64,000 bases of DNA from Aporrectodea caliginosa (taxonomy: Eukaryota; Annelida; Clitellata; Crassiclitellata; Lumbricidae), in the NCBI GenBank assembly GCA_020284085.1, contig JACEVL010000045.1:506001-570000 (forward strand). Reading direction: 5' to 3'. The position numbers and the translations under genes were made by a program. This document shows positions 1-10,336 of this stretch, piece by piece. The notes below the pieces were generated by a model, which did no database searches, had not been told where the DNA came from, and saw only the letters and a program-made list of their open reading frames with translations. How positions within the stretch are numbered: position 1 is the first letter of the stretch; every line of letters starts with the position of its first letter.

Positions 1-59
1 GTTTAGATTCCTTAGAGGAGCCATGTTTACAGAGCTTTCCAGAGGTAATTAAAATGTGA

Positions 60-300
60 TACACAAAAGCTCAGAAAAATACATACATATACAAATACAC
101 ATAGATATACATATACAAATATACACATACAAATACACATACATATACAAATACGCATGCATACACAAATACACATACATACATATACAAATACATATAC
201 AAATACATATACAAATAAATACAAATACATATACAAATAAATATACAACTACAATACATATACATATACAAATACATATACAAATACACATACATCCATC
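60..300. repeat. (ATACAA/ATACAC)n microsatellite
   Basis: The sequence is a degenerate hexanucleotide array (CATACAAATACA). The open frames here on both strands consist only of Y, I, H and V periodicity and are not genes. Confidence 0.9.
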
Positions 301-1505
301 CTACTGGAACAGTCTACCATTAATCATACCTCCTAAATTCATCACGGACAGCTGAAGAGACTTTTCAAGCCATCTAAGATGCACCCATTTAGATCTGTTA
401 TGTTAGATTGCCAGGTTAAGAGCCCTTGTGAGCTTCTTAAATACGCTTTACAAATAGCCAGACACATACAAACATACATACATACATACCCAGTACTTAC
501 ATACATACATACTCACAAACAATATACAGGTGTATGCCCCAGTTAATTAGGTAACTTATATGACAGACCTGAAGGTTCTAACCCAAAGCAGCTGAATCCA
601 GAAAGAAAACTCGACTAAGAAAAGCACTGGTAAAAAACTTGGAAAGCAACCTGGTAAAACCACCTGAATACAGTATAGTCGATGCCACCTGACGTCGCTT
701 AACTAAACCCATCTCTCCCTGTTTACAGGTTTTGTCTGTCTGCCTGTTCAGTATCAAATGAGCATTTATAGCTGTTTCACACATTCAGTGTCTTTCTCTT
801 TGCCTTCCTCGTCCACTAGATGTCTGTCTACACCATAGCCTCTGGATCATGCCTCTGCCTATCTTTATTGCATCTTTATTTCGTTTGTCTGTTTCTTGCT
901 TTTTCTGTTAGTCTAATTTTGTCAGCTGAACTCTCTCTCCGTCCAACAGTGTTGTTCTGATTCCGCTGCCTGCCCTTCCAATGCAGTCCATGCTGGGGAA
1001 ACATTGAGGAGACTTTGGGATGCTCAAAAATGACAACTCCTATCCAACATCTTGTTCACAGCTTGGAAAGTAGTTAACCAATCAACAAGGCAAACTAGCA
1101 ATGGGGTCTATAATAAGTTAACCCAATCTACCCTGCAAATACTCCTCTCCTCCTCTCCACCTCTTCCCACAATATAAAAAGTAGCCGCTGCTCTGTGCCC
1201 TGTGGTCAGAGAAGGACCTCTGGATAATATTATATACGAGCCCATGGGTCACACAACTCAAGCCAGCAAACATGCTGTCCACACTTCATCCGGGAGTGTT
1301 AATTGTTATCTGCCTTCAGCCAGATGTACAAATGACGTGCTTCAAATGCCACTGTTACTTCTTCAGGCAAACATCAAGCCGCACACCTGTGCCTTCCACC
1401 TTGGTGCAAATTCCTCAGCGAGATTAATCCATGATGCTCTGAATGCAGTCAGCCAGTTTAAATCTCTAACCACAATTGCTCACTGTGAAAACAGTTAATC
1501 AGGAA
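301..1505. other. No gene seen; probable plexin intron or flank
   Basis: The stretch holds a short (ACAT)n tract at 468-515 and otherwise unique-looking AT-rich sequence. The open frames at 578-784 and 1202-1498 have no recognisable domain and no sema or PSI motif. Confidence 0.5.
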
Positions 1506-1509
1506 GCAA

Positions 1510-1717
1510 CTTGTACAATACAATACAACTGTATTTTGATATTGACCTCCTTCCAAAGTTCAGAAGTGCACACACGCCCATACGACAGAACATCGACGGC
1601 ACTGAGCATTTGTGAGTGAAAGCCTAGCTCAAGGTCCCAACATAGTAACTGCCTCAGGCAAGGCTCGAACCCTTACCCTCTGTGTTACAGGTCAAGTGCT
1701 CTAACCAATCGGCTTCT
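1510..1717 (-). mobile_element. tRNA-derived SINE, family A, near full length
   Basis: Read on the minus strand it starts GAAGCCGATTGGTTAGAGCA (box A-like) and continues to GGGTTCGAGCC (box B). A body follows with GGGACCTTGAGC and CACTTCTGAACTTTGGAAGG, and it ends in a (TATTG)n tail. Related pieces at 41155-41296, 41575-41770, 44873-45010, 45030-45190 and 51490-52110 define the family. Confidence 0.75.
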
Positions 1718-1984
1718 ATAGAGAAACAGTTTGTCCAAGGAAGCTACAGAAAGCAATCCAGGCCTTCTCCAAAGGATTATGATTTATAACTACCGTCTCA
1801 CTTGAAGCAATCATTGATTAATGTCGCGTGCATTATCACAGCAGTGCAGCGGAGGTCACAAGAGAACTGAACCCATAACAGTCGGATGTAACTGCCAGCA
1901 GCAACCACTGCAGAGGACTTTAATGTGCTTAGGAATCAGACACTTGTGTATACCACCAGCAATGAATCTCCGGCGTTCGGTTAA

Positions 1985-2260
1985 TCATTGCCAGAGGGAA
2001 AGGCGATCCTCCTCCTCCTCCTCCGAGGTTGGCAATATGGGCAGACGAGGAGGCAGCTGTTCCGGAGGAGGAAGGACTGGATACAACACAGACCCCGTCG
2101 GTCGTCGTCTCATTCGGGCGGCGGCCACCGTAAGCCCCGATCTCCGGAACAATCTGCGGCTGGCTTTGTCCGTCTCGGTGAAGTAAAACGACAACCAAGT
2201 GGGAAATTGAGATGGATGCCGATGGGAAAGAAAGACGAGGCACCCCTGCCCCTAAACCCC
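1985..2260. other. GC-rich, CpG-containing segment in the plexin intron
   Basis: Two overlapping open frames occur here on opposite strands, with CCTCCTCC and CGGGCGGCGGCCACCG tracts. Neither frame resembles a known protein or a plexin exon. It could be an intronic regulatory CpG patch. Confidence 0.25.
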
Positions 2261-2621
2261 CCATCCCCGGTGATCAATAGCAGAAGAACAATGATGGCAA
2301 AGATGCTGAGACAGATGCCAGACCGACGTCATGTCAATTCCGCCAGCAGCCACAAAGACGCCATTATGACATAAGCGCCCCAGAAAAACGTCCGCCGTGA
2401 AATCGATGACTTAGAGCCGGAACAGCCGCGCTCAATGGAGATGGAAGCCATCAACAATGGTCCATAATAGACCACTTCAAACTTTCAGGTCCCTCGGTAG
2501 AGATGCAAGCATTCTACGATCCAGCAGACAAATTGCTTCTTAACGATGATGCCCTTGTCAGAGGTCAGATAATTATTACCCCATGTCTCAGTGGGTTGGA
2601 AACGAAGATTACTTTGCACAA

Positions 2622-2790
2622 AACCAATAATTCAATACCAAAACAATAATTCAATACCACAACAATAATACCAAAACAATAATTCAATACCAAAACAATA
2701 ATTCAATACCAAAACAATAATTCAATACCACAACAATAATTCAATACCAAAACAATAATTCAATTCCAAAACAATAATCAATACCAAATT
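2622..2790. repeat. 19-bp tandem repeat (AATTCAATACCAAAACAAT)
   Basis: About eight to nine units of a 19-bp motif, some shortened by a few bases or with single substitutions (ACCACAAC for ACCAAAAC). Confidence 0.85.
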
Positions 2791-3028
2791 TCTGAAACAT
2801 TTCATATCAACCTATTGCAGAAGGAAGAATCCTCGACTCGTGAATGGAAACCTCAATCAATACACGCTAGAAACTCTAAATACTGCTGTCTTCAGGATCA
2901 ATATCAAGGCAAGAATCGCAGGCATCAAAGCGCAGTCATGCTATAAACTATTTTATTTTATACATATGACCTATTGTAACATGCTTAGTTGACAGTGCTT
3001 TCTGGTATGACATGGTCTACAAAGACTA

Positions 3029-3170
3029 TGGTGGATAGAAAGATAATATAAATGAGGACAAAACATCACTTGGAGTGACACTAAAGGGAGCAATGGACTT
3101 GACAAATGGCCAAGGACAATGGAGGTCAGTTATTCTTACACATCGCCGCCAAATGGCTGGCATCAAGAAC

Positions 3171-3206
<36 letters not shown>

Positions 3207-3220
3207 CGACGATGAAGTGA
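3029..3220 (+). mobile_element. LINE 3' end with (GAT)n tail
   Basis: The segment matches the copy at 6807-6955: a diverged reading frame around GAMDLTxxxGQWRS, the C-terminus typical of non-LTR retrotransposon polymerases. A short AT/GC mixed stretch and a (GAT)n run at about 3170-3220 follow. The GAT-rich tail is probably the element's 3' tail. It lies in the plexin intron, in the opposite orientation to the gene. Confidence 0.6.
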
Positions 3221-3369
3221 TGATGATAATAATGACATGGTCTGGACATTTATTCAAAATTTCTTGGATATACATCCAGACCAATACCAAGTCATACCAA
3301 AAATCATTTTCAACTAAGTATATTACAATAAGTCTCCAGTTTACGTTAAAACAAGGATCTCTAACTCAC

Positions 3370-4134
3370 GGTTTTGAAGCATGCCTTTGGTTGGACAAAA
3401 TGGTCTGGTCCTGTGTTGCCGAGACCATGGAAACACCTCTGAATTGTTTCGGTGAATTTGCGTCGAATGTCCCGCAGTGGATAGATGCATACAGCCGCGG
3501 TCGCAGACGGCGCCTTTGTCTGCGACTGATTCGAGAATACAGCGACGAGGATGTGTTCCATGTCGGTCAGTGGCGCAATGTGGGGCAGGCCAAGGCTCTT
3601 GGCAAGGTCGGTGCCCGGGTGGCCGAGGTAAGCGGCCCGCAGGATGTTGTAATGAGTGCCGCGGTGGTGACACTCGAGAGGGACCTCCGTGTACGAATAG
3701 AGCGACTTGTCATTTTGGCAGATGCGCGAAATCTGCGTTATGTACTTCTCTGAGTCGGTAATCGCCGAGATCTTCTGGACTGTGAGGAAGTAGCTGAACC
3801 CTAGCGACCCGAATCCGTAGACGTAGTTCACCCGGAATAGGTCGCGCTGCTGAACCTCGATGTCAATCCGCGACGGCGTCAAAATGTCATCGGAAACGAA
3901 GTTGAGATCTTGAAGGTTGCGCATGCAGACGGCCGGCACGATGTCCTTGTAGGCAGGAAGGCCCTTGGTACTTCGAGATGACGCGACGTAGAGGACGTCC
4001 GTGCTGGCGGGGTTCGGTGGTCCTGGTGCGATGAACATGACGACGGATGATGACTCGTCGTTTGGCACCAACATTGTCCAGACCGGTGGATCGGTGACGG
4101 TGATGTTACGCAGTAGATGTTTATCACAGTGACC
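3370..4134 (-). CDS. PLXNB: Plexin second coding exon: middle of sema domain
   Basis: The acceptor TTTCCAG precedes [12 protein letters not shown], the continuation expected after SLFQ in plexins (usually QGxCxxxxL). The exon is 765 nt, 255 codons, and ends in KACFKT with the consensus donor GTGAGT at 3369-3364. It covers most of the middle sema blades, including [22 protein letters not shown], the conserved ISRICQND and [14 protein letters not shown] segments, and the ALCxF-like [11 protein letters not shown]. There are no internal stops or frameshifts, and the exon reads as functional. The sequence upstream on this strand, at 4200-4430, is a purine-rich minisatellite within the intron. Confidence 0.88.
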
Positions 4135-4805
4135 CTGGAAACAAAGAGGAAGAACAGGGTGTGGCTGATTAAAATAACAACACGGCTAGCTGAATACAGT
4201 CACACTGATAGATATACAGACAGAGACAGAAGGACAAAGACAGAGACAGAGGGACCCAGACAGACACAGAGGGACACAGACAGAGACAGAGGGACACAGA
4301 CAGAGACAGAGGGACACAGACAGAGACAGAGGGACACACACAGACACAGAGGGACACAGACAGAGGGACACACACAGGCACAGAGGGACAGAGACAGACA
4401 CAAAGGGACACAGACAGACACATTACAAACTCAACATCAGATGAAATGAAAACAAAAACTACACTACTATAACAACAATATATGCAATGTAATGTAATTG
4501 AACATTTATATAGCGACCCTTCAAGATATCTACTCAGAGGCACTCTCTACGCTAGACTATTATGCTCTTAAATGTAACATGAACTAATATATTACATCAG
4601 TAAGCAAAGCAATGCACAGTAAGCTGAAAGAGTCACCAGTTGTGGCCCACGCACACACGTGGAACCAACTAACAGAGTCTCCGGACCAATATAACATATT
4701 ATCATAAATACTAAAAGCTCAACATGAAAATGTTTTCTGTTTTTACAGATGATATGGAAAACAATAATGACCATGACCATGACAATGACAATGATGATGA
4801 TGGCA

Positions 4806-4840
<35 letters not shown>

Positions 4841-5399
4841 TTGATGATGATGATGATGATAGTGATGATGATAGCGATGATGATGATAGCAATGATGATG
4901 ATAGCGATGATGATGATGATGGCAATGATGCTGCTGATGAGAGATGATGGTTTCTGGTTGTAGGTACCTGAAAGAGACTGATGCAAGAGATGAGGCGTTC
5001 ACCCCGATAGTCGATCACAAGCGCTTTGCTAATACTGTTGAGAGGCACTTTCTCAAAATCTTTGCAGCTGCTTCCGAAGCAGAGGCACTCGCTCGACGGT
5101 GGAGGACAATTGGGATTGTCCTCCTTTGGCCCCGTTACCACCGTCGTTTCCAGCCGGAGGTTCGGCAGCAGCTGGTAGAGGCGGTTCGTAGCACCGACAT
5201 AGACCTGACCGGTTACCGTGTCCACCACAAGATGTTCAAACTTTCCTGGGTTTGTGATGTCGGTGAAGACATCTCGAAAGGACCCTGCTCTGGTCGCTTG
5301 TGAAGCCAACACTGTTAAGATGCAGAGGATGGTGAGATTCAGCAGATGGGGATTAGAGGAATGGATGAAGCCGATACGATTCCCACAGAACGCCATCAT
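3370..5399 (-). CDS. PLXNB: Plexin (B-type-like), 5' part of the gene, two exons
   Basis: This is the N-terminal part of a plexin, the single-pass cell-surface receptor for semaphorins that signals through a cytoplasmic GAP domain. Two exons join in phase 0 to give about 399 residues: a signal peptide, then the first part of the sema beta-propeller. Diagnostic stretches are [20 protein letters not shown], the [10 protein letters not shown] segment, [28 protein letters not shown] and YNILRAAYL. The [17 protein letters not shown] stretch resembles the plexin-B subfamily more than plexin-A; that subtype call is inference from family knowledge. The last blades of the sema domain and the PSI, IPT, transmembrane and GAP regions are not in the window, so they should lie beyond the left edge after an intron of at least 3.3 kb. 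Both splice junctions show GT/AG and join in frame. Confidence 0.88.
4205..4425. repeat. (GGGACACAGACAGAGACAGA)n minisatellite
   Basis: A purine-rich array built from GACAGA and GGGACACA blocks with a period near 20 bp, inside the plexin intron. The open frames on both strands are repeat artefacts. Confidence 0.9.
4770..4945. repeat. (GAT)n microsatellite in plexin intron
   Basis: An interrupted GATGATGAT/GATAGC array. It starts about 25 bp after the plexin exon donor on the minus strand. The poly-Ser, poly-His and poly-Ile frames are artefacts. Confidence 0.9.
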
Positions 5400-5404
5400 T
5401 GATT
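4968..5404 (-). CDS. PLXNB: Plexin first coding exon: signal peptide and start of sema domain
   Basis: The exon follows a strong acceptor on the minus strand (a T-rich run ending in TTCCAG at 5405), which implies a 5' UTR intron. The open frame upstream of that acceptor is therefore unlikely to be translated. The chosen start is the ATG at 5399, giving [12 protein letters not shown] hydrophobic stretch follows ([20 protein letters not shown]), typical of a cleaved signal peptide. The sema domain then begins with FRDVF and [20 protein letters not shown]. The exon ends in ISLFQ at 4968 with donor GTACC. Coding length from the ATG is 432 nt (144 codons, phase 0). A GAT/ATC microsatellite begins about 25 bp inside the following intron. 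Confidence 0.85.
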
Positions 5405-5476
5405 CTGGAAAAAAAGACACAAAACAACACTGCAACTTCTGATGAGTTTCATTCAATGCTACTGGGACTGTAATTC

Positions 5477-5643
5477 ATTATAATAATAATAATAATGATT
5501 ATTATTATTAGTAGTAGTATTATTATTATTACTATAATAATAATAATAATAATAATAATAATTTGACATGGATGAGGGGTAGCCGTTCCAGAATACAACA
5601 CTTTTATAATTTCTAGCACCTCAAGGCAAAAAAATAAAAATAA

Positions 5644-5700
<57 letters not shown>
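5477..5700. repeat. (ATA)n microsatellites
   Basis: Two ATA/TAT trinucleotide tracts (5477-5562 and 5640-5701) separated by unique sequence. Confidence 0.9.
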
Positions 5701-5701
<1 letters not shown>

Positions 5702-6449
5702 TGATTTGTCCTGGGTGTGTGGAGGTAATGAAAGTCTAATTATAAGCTACTCTCTAGCCCTTGACCCACTAAACTGGGTAAGTTAATCTATGACAATGGG
5801 TTAATTTAGTCCCAGCCACACTCTGCTTCATCCACTCTTTTAACAATGAAGGCCTTTAAAAATAGATACACCGTCAAAAGCAACAGGTCTTCAAACTGTT
5901 AGTGGAAGGAGCTAATACCGCTTTAAAGCAACTATTACTAGCCAATAGTCTTACACATAATTTATATCAAAAACACTGTATATGTATATACAATGGAATA
6001 TCTGTGTGGGTGTGTGTGTGTGCGTGTGTGTGTGTGTGTGTGCGTGTGTTTATAATATAAATAGGCTCCTATATGTTCCAGCATCTTCCTGTAATTACGG
6101 TACATAAACAGGAACTTGTAAGTATACACAACCTTCTTCTTACTGCACACATAAGCATCACATAATTATATTGCATTTCCTTATATATATTTTTTTATAA
6201 ACAATTCGCCTACCTGACTGCCTAGTTATGCAAAAACAGCACACATGTCATCCTTAGATGTGAAGCCATTAACCAACAGATCATAATCTCAGTAAACCTG
6301 TGCTGAAAACGGTTAAGACCTATTTTCAAATATCTCGTAACTTCGCAAGAAGACATGCGAAGAAGCAGAAGCAGAAGCAGTAGTCAGCTCGAAACAAGTG
6401 CCTTCACAACCCGCGGTGCTTTTTTCCACTTGAACATGTAACCATAACC
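5702..6449. other. No gene seen; (TG)n tract at 6004-6050
   Basis: AT-rich sequence with one TG microsatellite. The short open frame at 5962-6150 is mostly that microsatellite. Confidence 0.5.
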
Positions 6450-6640
6450 ATGCTCAGCGGGCGGCGGATGTAAGGGGGCAGGCGAGGAGGTCAGACAGAT
6501 GAGCCGACGCGGGCGTAGGCGGCCGCCGCCACCACCTGCCACCTGGCTCAACGAGGACGGGGAAGCCGCCGCCGCGACCGTAGGTACCATGCCAAATCGG
6601 TTCCACGGCGAAAACCGTTCCGACTCCACCCGCTATTGGC
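6450..6640. promoter_or_regulatory. CpG-rich patch, possible plexin promoter
   Basis: This stretch is clearly richer in G+C and CpG than its surroundings (GCCGACGCGGGCG, GGCGGCCGCCGCC, GCCGCCGCCGCGACCG). It lies about 1.1 kb upstream of the plexin first coding exon, whose acceptor implies an upstream 5' UTR exon. A promoter or first non-coding exon is plausible. No TATA box or initiator was identified. Confidence 0.3.
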
Positions 6641-7073
6641 AGAACCTAGTAAGGCGAATTTTAAAGCGTCGTGTTGCCTAGGTAGTGAACTATGACCCGA
6701 AACAGCATCAACGCATCTTAGTCAGTGGAAAGACAGAGGCCCACCCAGTCTCCAAGCAGTTTCTACTTAAAGAGTCGTAAATACACGCACTACAGGCAAG
6801 ATTTGAAGGAAAAAGACACAAAGGCAGACCAAGACAACACTGGATAGACAATACAAATGAAGACATAACATCACTTGGACTGACACTAAGGGGAGCAATG
6901 GACTTGACAAGAGACCGAGGACAATGGAGATCATTTATTCGATCATGATGATGAAATATGACAAAAGATGACTTTGACAACAAACGTTTTCCAGTTCTGC
7001 ATCTGAAAAAAACATTTGCGACGTGGCCGCGTGAACCAGATATTTTTCGGAAAGGTTTTCGCCGTAGAACCGA
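6594..7073. repeat. Short inverted repeat flanking the LINE stub
   Basis: ATCGGTTCCACGGCGAAAAC at 6596 reappears inverted at about 7052-7073 (GGTTTTCGCCGTAGAACCGAT, one mismatch). The arms flank the LINE 3' end at 6807-6955. The origin is unknown; it may be the ends of an older foldback element. Confidence 0.45.
6807..6955 (+). mobile_element. LINE (non-LTR retrotransposon) polymerase C-terminus
   Basis: One frame reads GRPRQHWIDNTNEDITSLGL, TLRGAMDLTRDRGQWRS and FIRS, then stop TGA, followed by GATGATG. The GRPRxxWxDNxxED...L..A.DR..WR pattern is the C-terminal end of many LINE ORF2 proteins. Only this 3' stub is present, the usual result of 5' truncation during reverse transcription. Confidence 0.75.
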
Positions 7074-7657
7074 TCTGGCACCACACCGCCACCCATGCAT
7101 TCCCAAGGGAGGCCTTAGGGCCGAGCAACTTGTGATGGCAGGGCAGCCCTAAGCCAAGGCGGACTAAATACAAGACCTGCTCGTGGCCCAAGCCGAAGCC
7201 CCATTCAGGGATCAACGGCATTCCGGCGGGTCAGCTAAACTACAGAACAGACTTCGCTTTGAGAGGCACCGTTCAAAGCCCGCCGGCCGCCAGTGGGGTC
7301 AAGCACTCTCATCAACGGTCTAGCAGGCTAGGGCGGGGTACGGAAGAAAGGAGGCACGCGCGGAGGAGCAACTAGCCAGGCCAGGTAAGGGGACTTAAGG
7401 GCGGGTGGGGGGGTCGACATTTGAACAGCACACGAGTTTCCAGTTCCGACTTGAATCCAGTGTTTATCTACCATCAAAGCATTTCTGATGCCAGACTAGG
7501 AATGCATTGTGTGCCCACATAGACTGAACTGCTAAACACAGCTGTAGGTTAATAGCGGCCCAGTGCCTTCAATTACACATTAGACTTGATAGTTGCTGTC
7601 CGTAATCACATATAATTACACAATCAAAGGCATAATTTTGCCCCGCTTGTTCATCGG
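7074..7657. other. No gene seen
   Basis: A moderately GC-rich stretch to about 7430, then AT-rich. The open frames at 6943-7221 have no recognisable domain. Confidence 0.45.
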
Positions 7658-8107
7658 TATAATAGAACAATGGGAAAATATCATTATAGTTTTGGACAAA
7701 TGGTTCTGAAAAGCTGACCAACAGATGTAACTAAGTGGGTGGAAAATTATAATAGAACAATGGGAAAATATCATTATAGTTTTGGACAAATGGTTCTGAA
7801 AAGCTGACCAACAGATGTAACTAAGTGGGTGGAAAATTATAATAGAACAATGGGAAAATATCATTATAGTTTTGGACAAATGGTTCTGAAAAGCTGACCA
7901 ACAGATGTAACTAAGTGGGTGGAAAATTATAATAGAACAATGGGAAAATATCATTATAGTTTTGGACAAATGGTTCTGAAAAGCTGACCAACAGATGTAA
8001 CTAAGTGGGTGGAAAATTATAATAGAACAATGGGAAAATATCATTATAGTTTTGGACAAATGGTTCTGAAAAGCTGACCAACAGATGTAACTAAGTGGGT
8101 GGAAAAT
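7658..8107. repeat. Satellite: five identical 90-bp units
   Basis: The unit starts TATAATAGAACAATGGGAAA and ends GTGGGTGGAAAAT. It occurs at 7658, 7748, 7838, 7928 and 8018 with no difference that I can see between copies. Because 90 is divisible by three, a 181-residue minus-strand frame runs through it with a 30-residue period; it has no other sign of being coding. Confidence 0.95.
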
Positions 8108-8180
8108 TAAGCATATGACCAACGATGATAACATATTTTGTATCCAAGTAGTTCTGCTCACCCATTTACCTGTTTAACAA

Positions 8181-8372
8181 TCCGTCCGTCCGTCCGTCCG
8201 TCCATTCATCCATTAATCCATCCATCCGTCCGTCCGTCCGTACATCCATCCATCCATCCATCCATTCATCCATCCATCCATTCATCCATTAATCCATCCA
8301 TCCATCAATCCATTTATTTCTGATTCCGTCTATTTCTGATCCATCCATCTTTGATTCCATCCATCCATCCAC
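8181..8372. repeat. (CCGT/CCAT)n tetranucleotide array
   Basis: Blocks of TCCG and TCCA repeats with TTAA interruptions. Open frames of Pro/Ser/Ile/His are artefacts. Confidence 0.9.
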
Positions 8373-8619
8373 TTGGACAACTGATAAGTTTACTGTAGAT
8401 TGAGCTACATGGCTGTCAAATAAAATCTGCACCAAATGAGACAATTGAGCACGTGACAGATGCTGATATTGCATCATTCCCAATAACACACATTTATGAA
8501 TAAGCACTTCTTGACTGGACAATCATAATTTGACTACCCAGTTGAAGACAGTCGTAATTCAACTGACCAATTTACGGCATTCATAATTAAACTGGCCCAC
8601 TTAAAACATTCCTTGGTTG

Positions 8620-8725
8620 CTGTTTAACGACACTGTGTCATAACAAAGATGATTAGCGTCACCCTCCTCCTTTCTCCAGGCTTGAACTGGCACTACCAGA
8701 GTACAAACAGTGGCGGAGAGTTCTA
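8620..8725 (+). repeat. Dispersed repeat, family E
   Basis: It contains TGTTTAACGACACTGTGTCA, AACAAAG, AGCGTCACCCTCCTCCTTTC and a CAGGCTTGAACTGGCACTAC end. Related copies lie at 12310-12495 (same orientation), 27940-28030, 56130-56350 and 61143-61225 (opposite) and 58790-58880. It is probably a short retroposon. Confidence 0.6.
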
Positions 8726-9062
8726 ATACACTCGTATTGTCAACTGAACAATTTATGGCATTAACTGACCAATATAAGACCACAAGATTTAGGTTTAGAC
8801 ATATGAAGCCTGTGTCTAAGCATATGCACAAGGCCACAGTTGCATGTAGACTCATTGTAGAGTATACAGACATTTAGGCATTCAAAGTTCGATATTAAGG
8901 AGTTTAATCATAGTGCATACATGCAATAATTTACATATCCTGTATTCACAAGTACACCTGAAAAGTTTACACAACTGTAGAATTACTATGAATGAACAGT
9001 ACTGAATGCTGTTTAATTTAGTGTGGGTGCGTGCGAGTGCCTTCACAGAGACATGCGAGCCC

Positions 9063-10336
9063 ATATGACGGTGTAGTGCAACATATGGCCCTGCCGATTA
9101 CGGTCCCACCGCCACCCACTTCTATTGTCCAGACCGGATTTGGCACAACATATATGTACAGGTACGAGATGTGGCCCGAGGAAAAGTCATCTCAACAGTT
9201 TTAAGTATCTTTTGTCTTTATATCAAAATTGAAGTGCATAATTAATAACTAATTATTCATAATTTGGACAAAGCATGACTTTGCTGAAAGAAGCAGGTTA
9301 GAGGCAGCAGACAGTAGCAAGAGTTCTATTTTTACACACAAACCGACGTATGCTGCAACTGATGAATGAATAATTGCACACAAATCACAACGCATGTAGA
9401 CTAAGTAAGTCTGAGAATAGTCTGAAGCAGTCTGAGAAGAGTCTAAACCTAGTTCTTGGGAAAAAATCCAGTTAAGTTTTTTGGTCTTTTAGTTTTCTTA
9501 TTTTTCTCTAGATGGTGCAAGCACAACTAGGGTGCAGTGGTGATGCAAGTAATAAGGTAAGTAATTCGGTCAAGTTCCACTGCTATCAACATGATATTAA
9601 TTAATTACAATTTGTTTTCATCCTAAAATATAAAAATTCTCATGTACATTTATAACTATTATCTGTAATTGCACGCCAAGTATTGTGCTCATTATAGGGT
9701 AGAAATGTACGTGTTTTGGCTTTGCTTTGAAGGAGTGAATAGATATTAAGGCTCAATTTGGCACTACAAATTACTTAGCATTATTGCTTGCTTAATTAAT
9801 CAATTTATTACTTTTAAAAATTGTTTCATCATTTATTTCTTAAGGCCTACTCACAATTTTGGGATCATAATTGGGCACTTCTGGATTTTGGCATGGATTT
9901 ATTTCAGACTAAATACAGGGCTCAGTTTTTCACTCTCAATTATTCAATTATTCATTCATGTAAAACATACTTTTCAAAAACTTGGTAATTTATATCCACC
10001 AGTTTTGGGCACTAATTTCTTTCATCACATTAAATTGCTCGCATAAATGTTTAGAGTTACTCACAAATTTAAAGCCCACAAATGGGCATTCTTGTATTTT
10101 ACCCTAGATGTATTTTCAATTACATAGATGTCACCCAAAAAGTTTACTTACATACACTTTGTATATTTGGAATAAAGACATAATTACATTGAGCATTTGA
10201 TGTGTTTGGCCGGACCAGATCTAGCATTCCAATAAATGCTTAATGACGTAACGCCAACCCAGTCAACCCATTACAACATTTTTGGGAACCGTTGTTGCCC
10301 GGGGCCATATACGGCATCACACCCACCGTCAGACAT
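9063..10336. mobile_element. Candidate TIR DNA element
   Basis: The left end (TGACGGTGTAGTGCAACATA, then TGGCCC) is similar to the reverse complement of the right end (TGACGGTGGGTGTGATGCCG, then TATATGGCCC). The arms share TGACGGTG, ATGGCCC and ACGGT in the same order. No target duplication was recognised. The AT-rich interior holds no transposase frame, so it would be non-autonomous. Confidence 0.35.

Noticed and set aside
3106..3753. 215-residue plus-strand frame
   Set aside because: It overlaps the plexin exon antisense and a (GAT)n tract. The minus strand carries the conserved sema protein.
5405..5456. Plexin start at ATG 5456 (MNETHQKLQCC...)
   Set aside because: A strong acceptor (T-run then CCAG) lies between it and the conserved part, and the ATG at 5399 gives a proper signal peptide.
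7616..8161. 181-residue protein with 30-residue repeats
   Set aside because: The period of 90 bp preserves any open frame; there is no homology or splice support, and identical units say nothing about coding.
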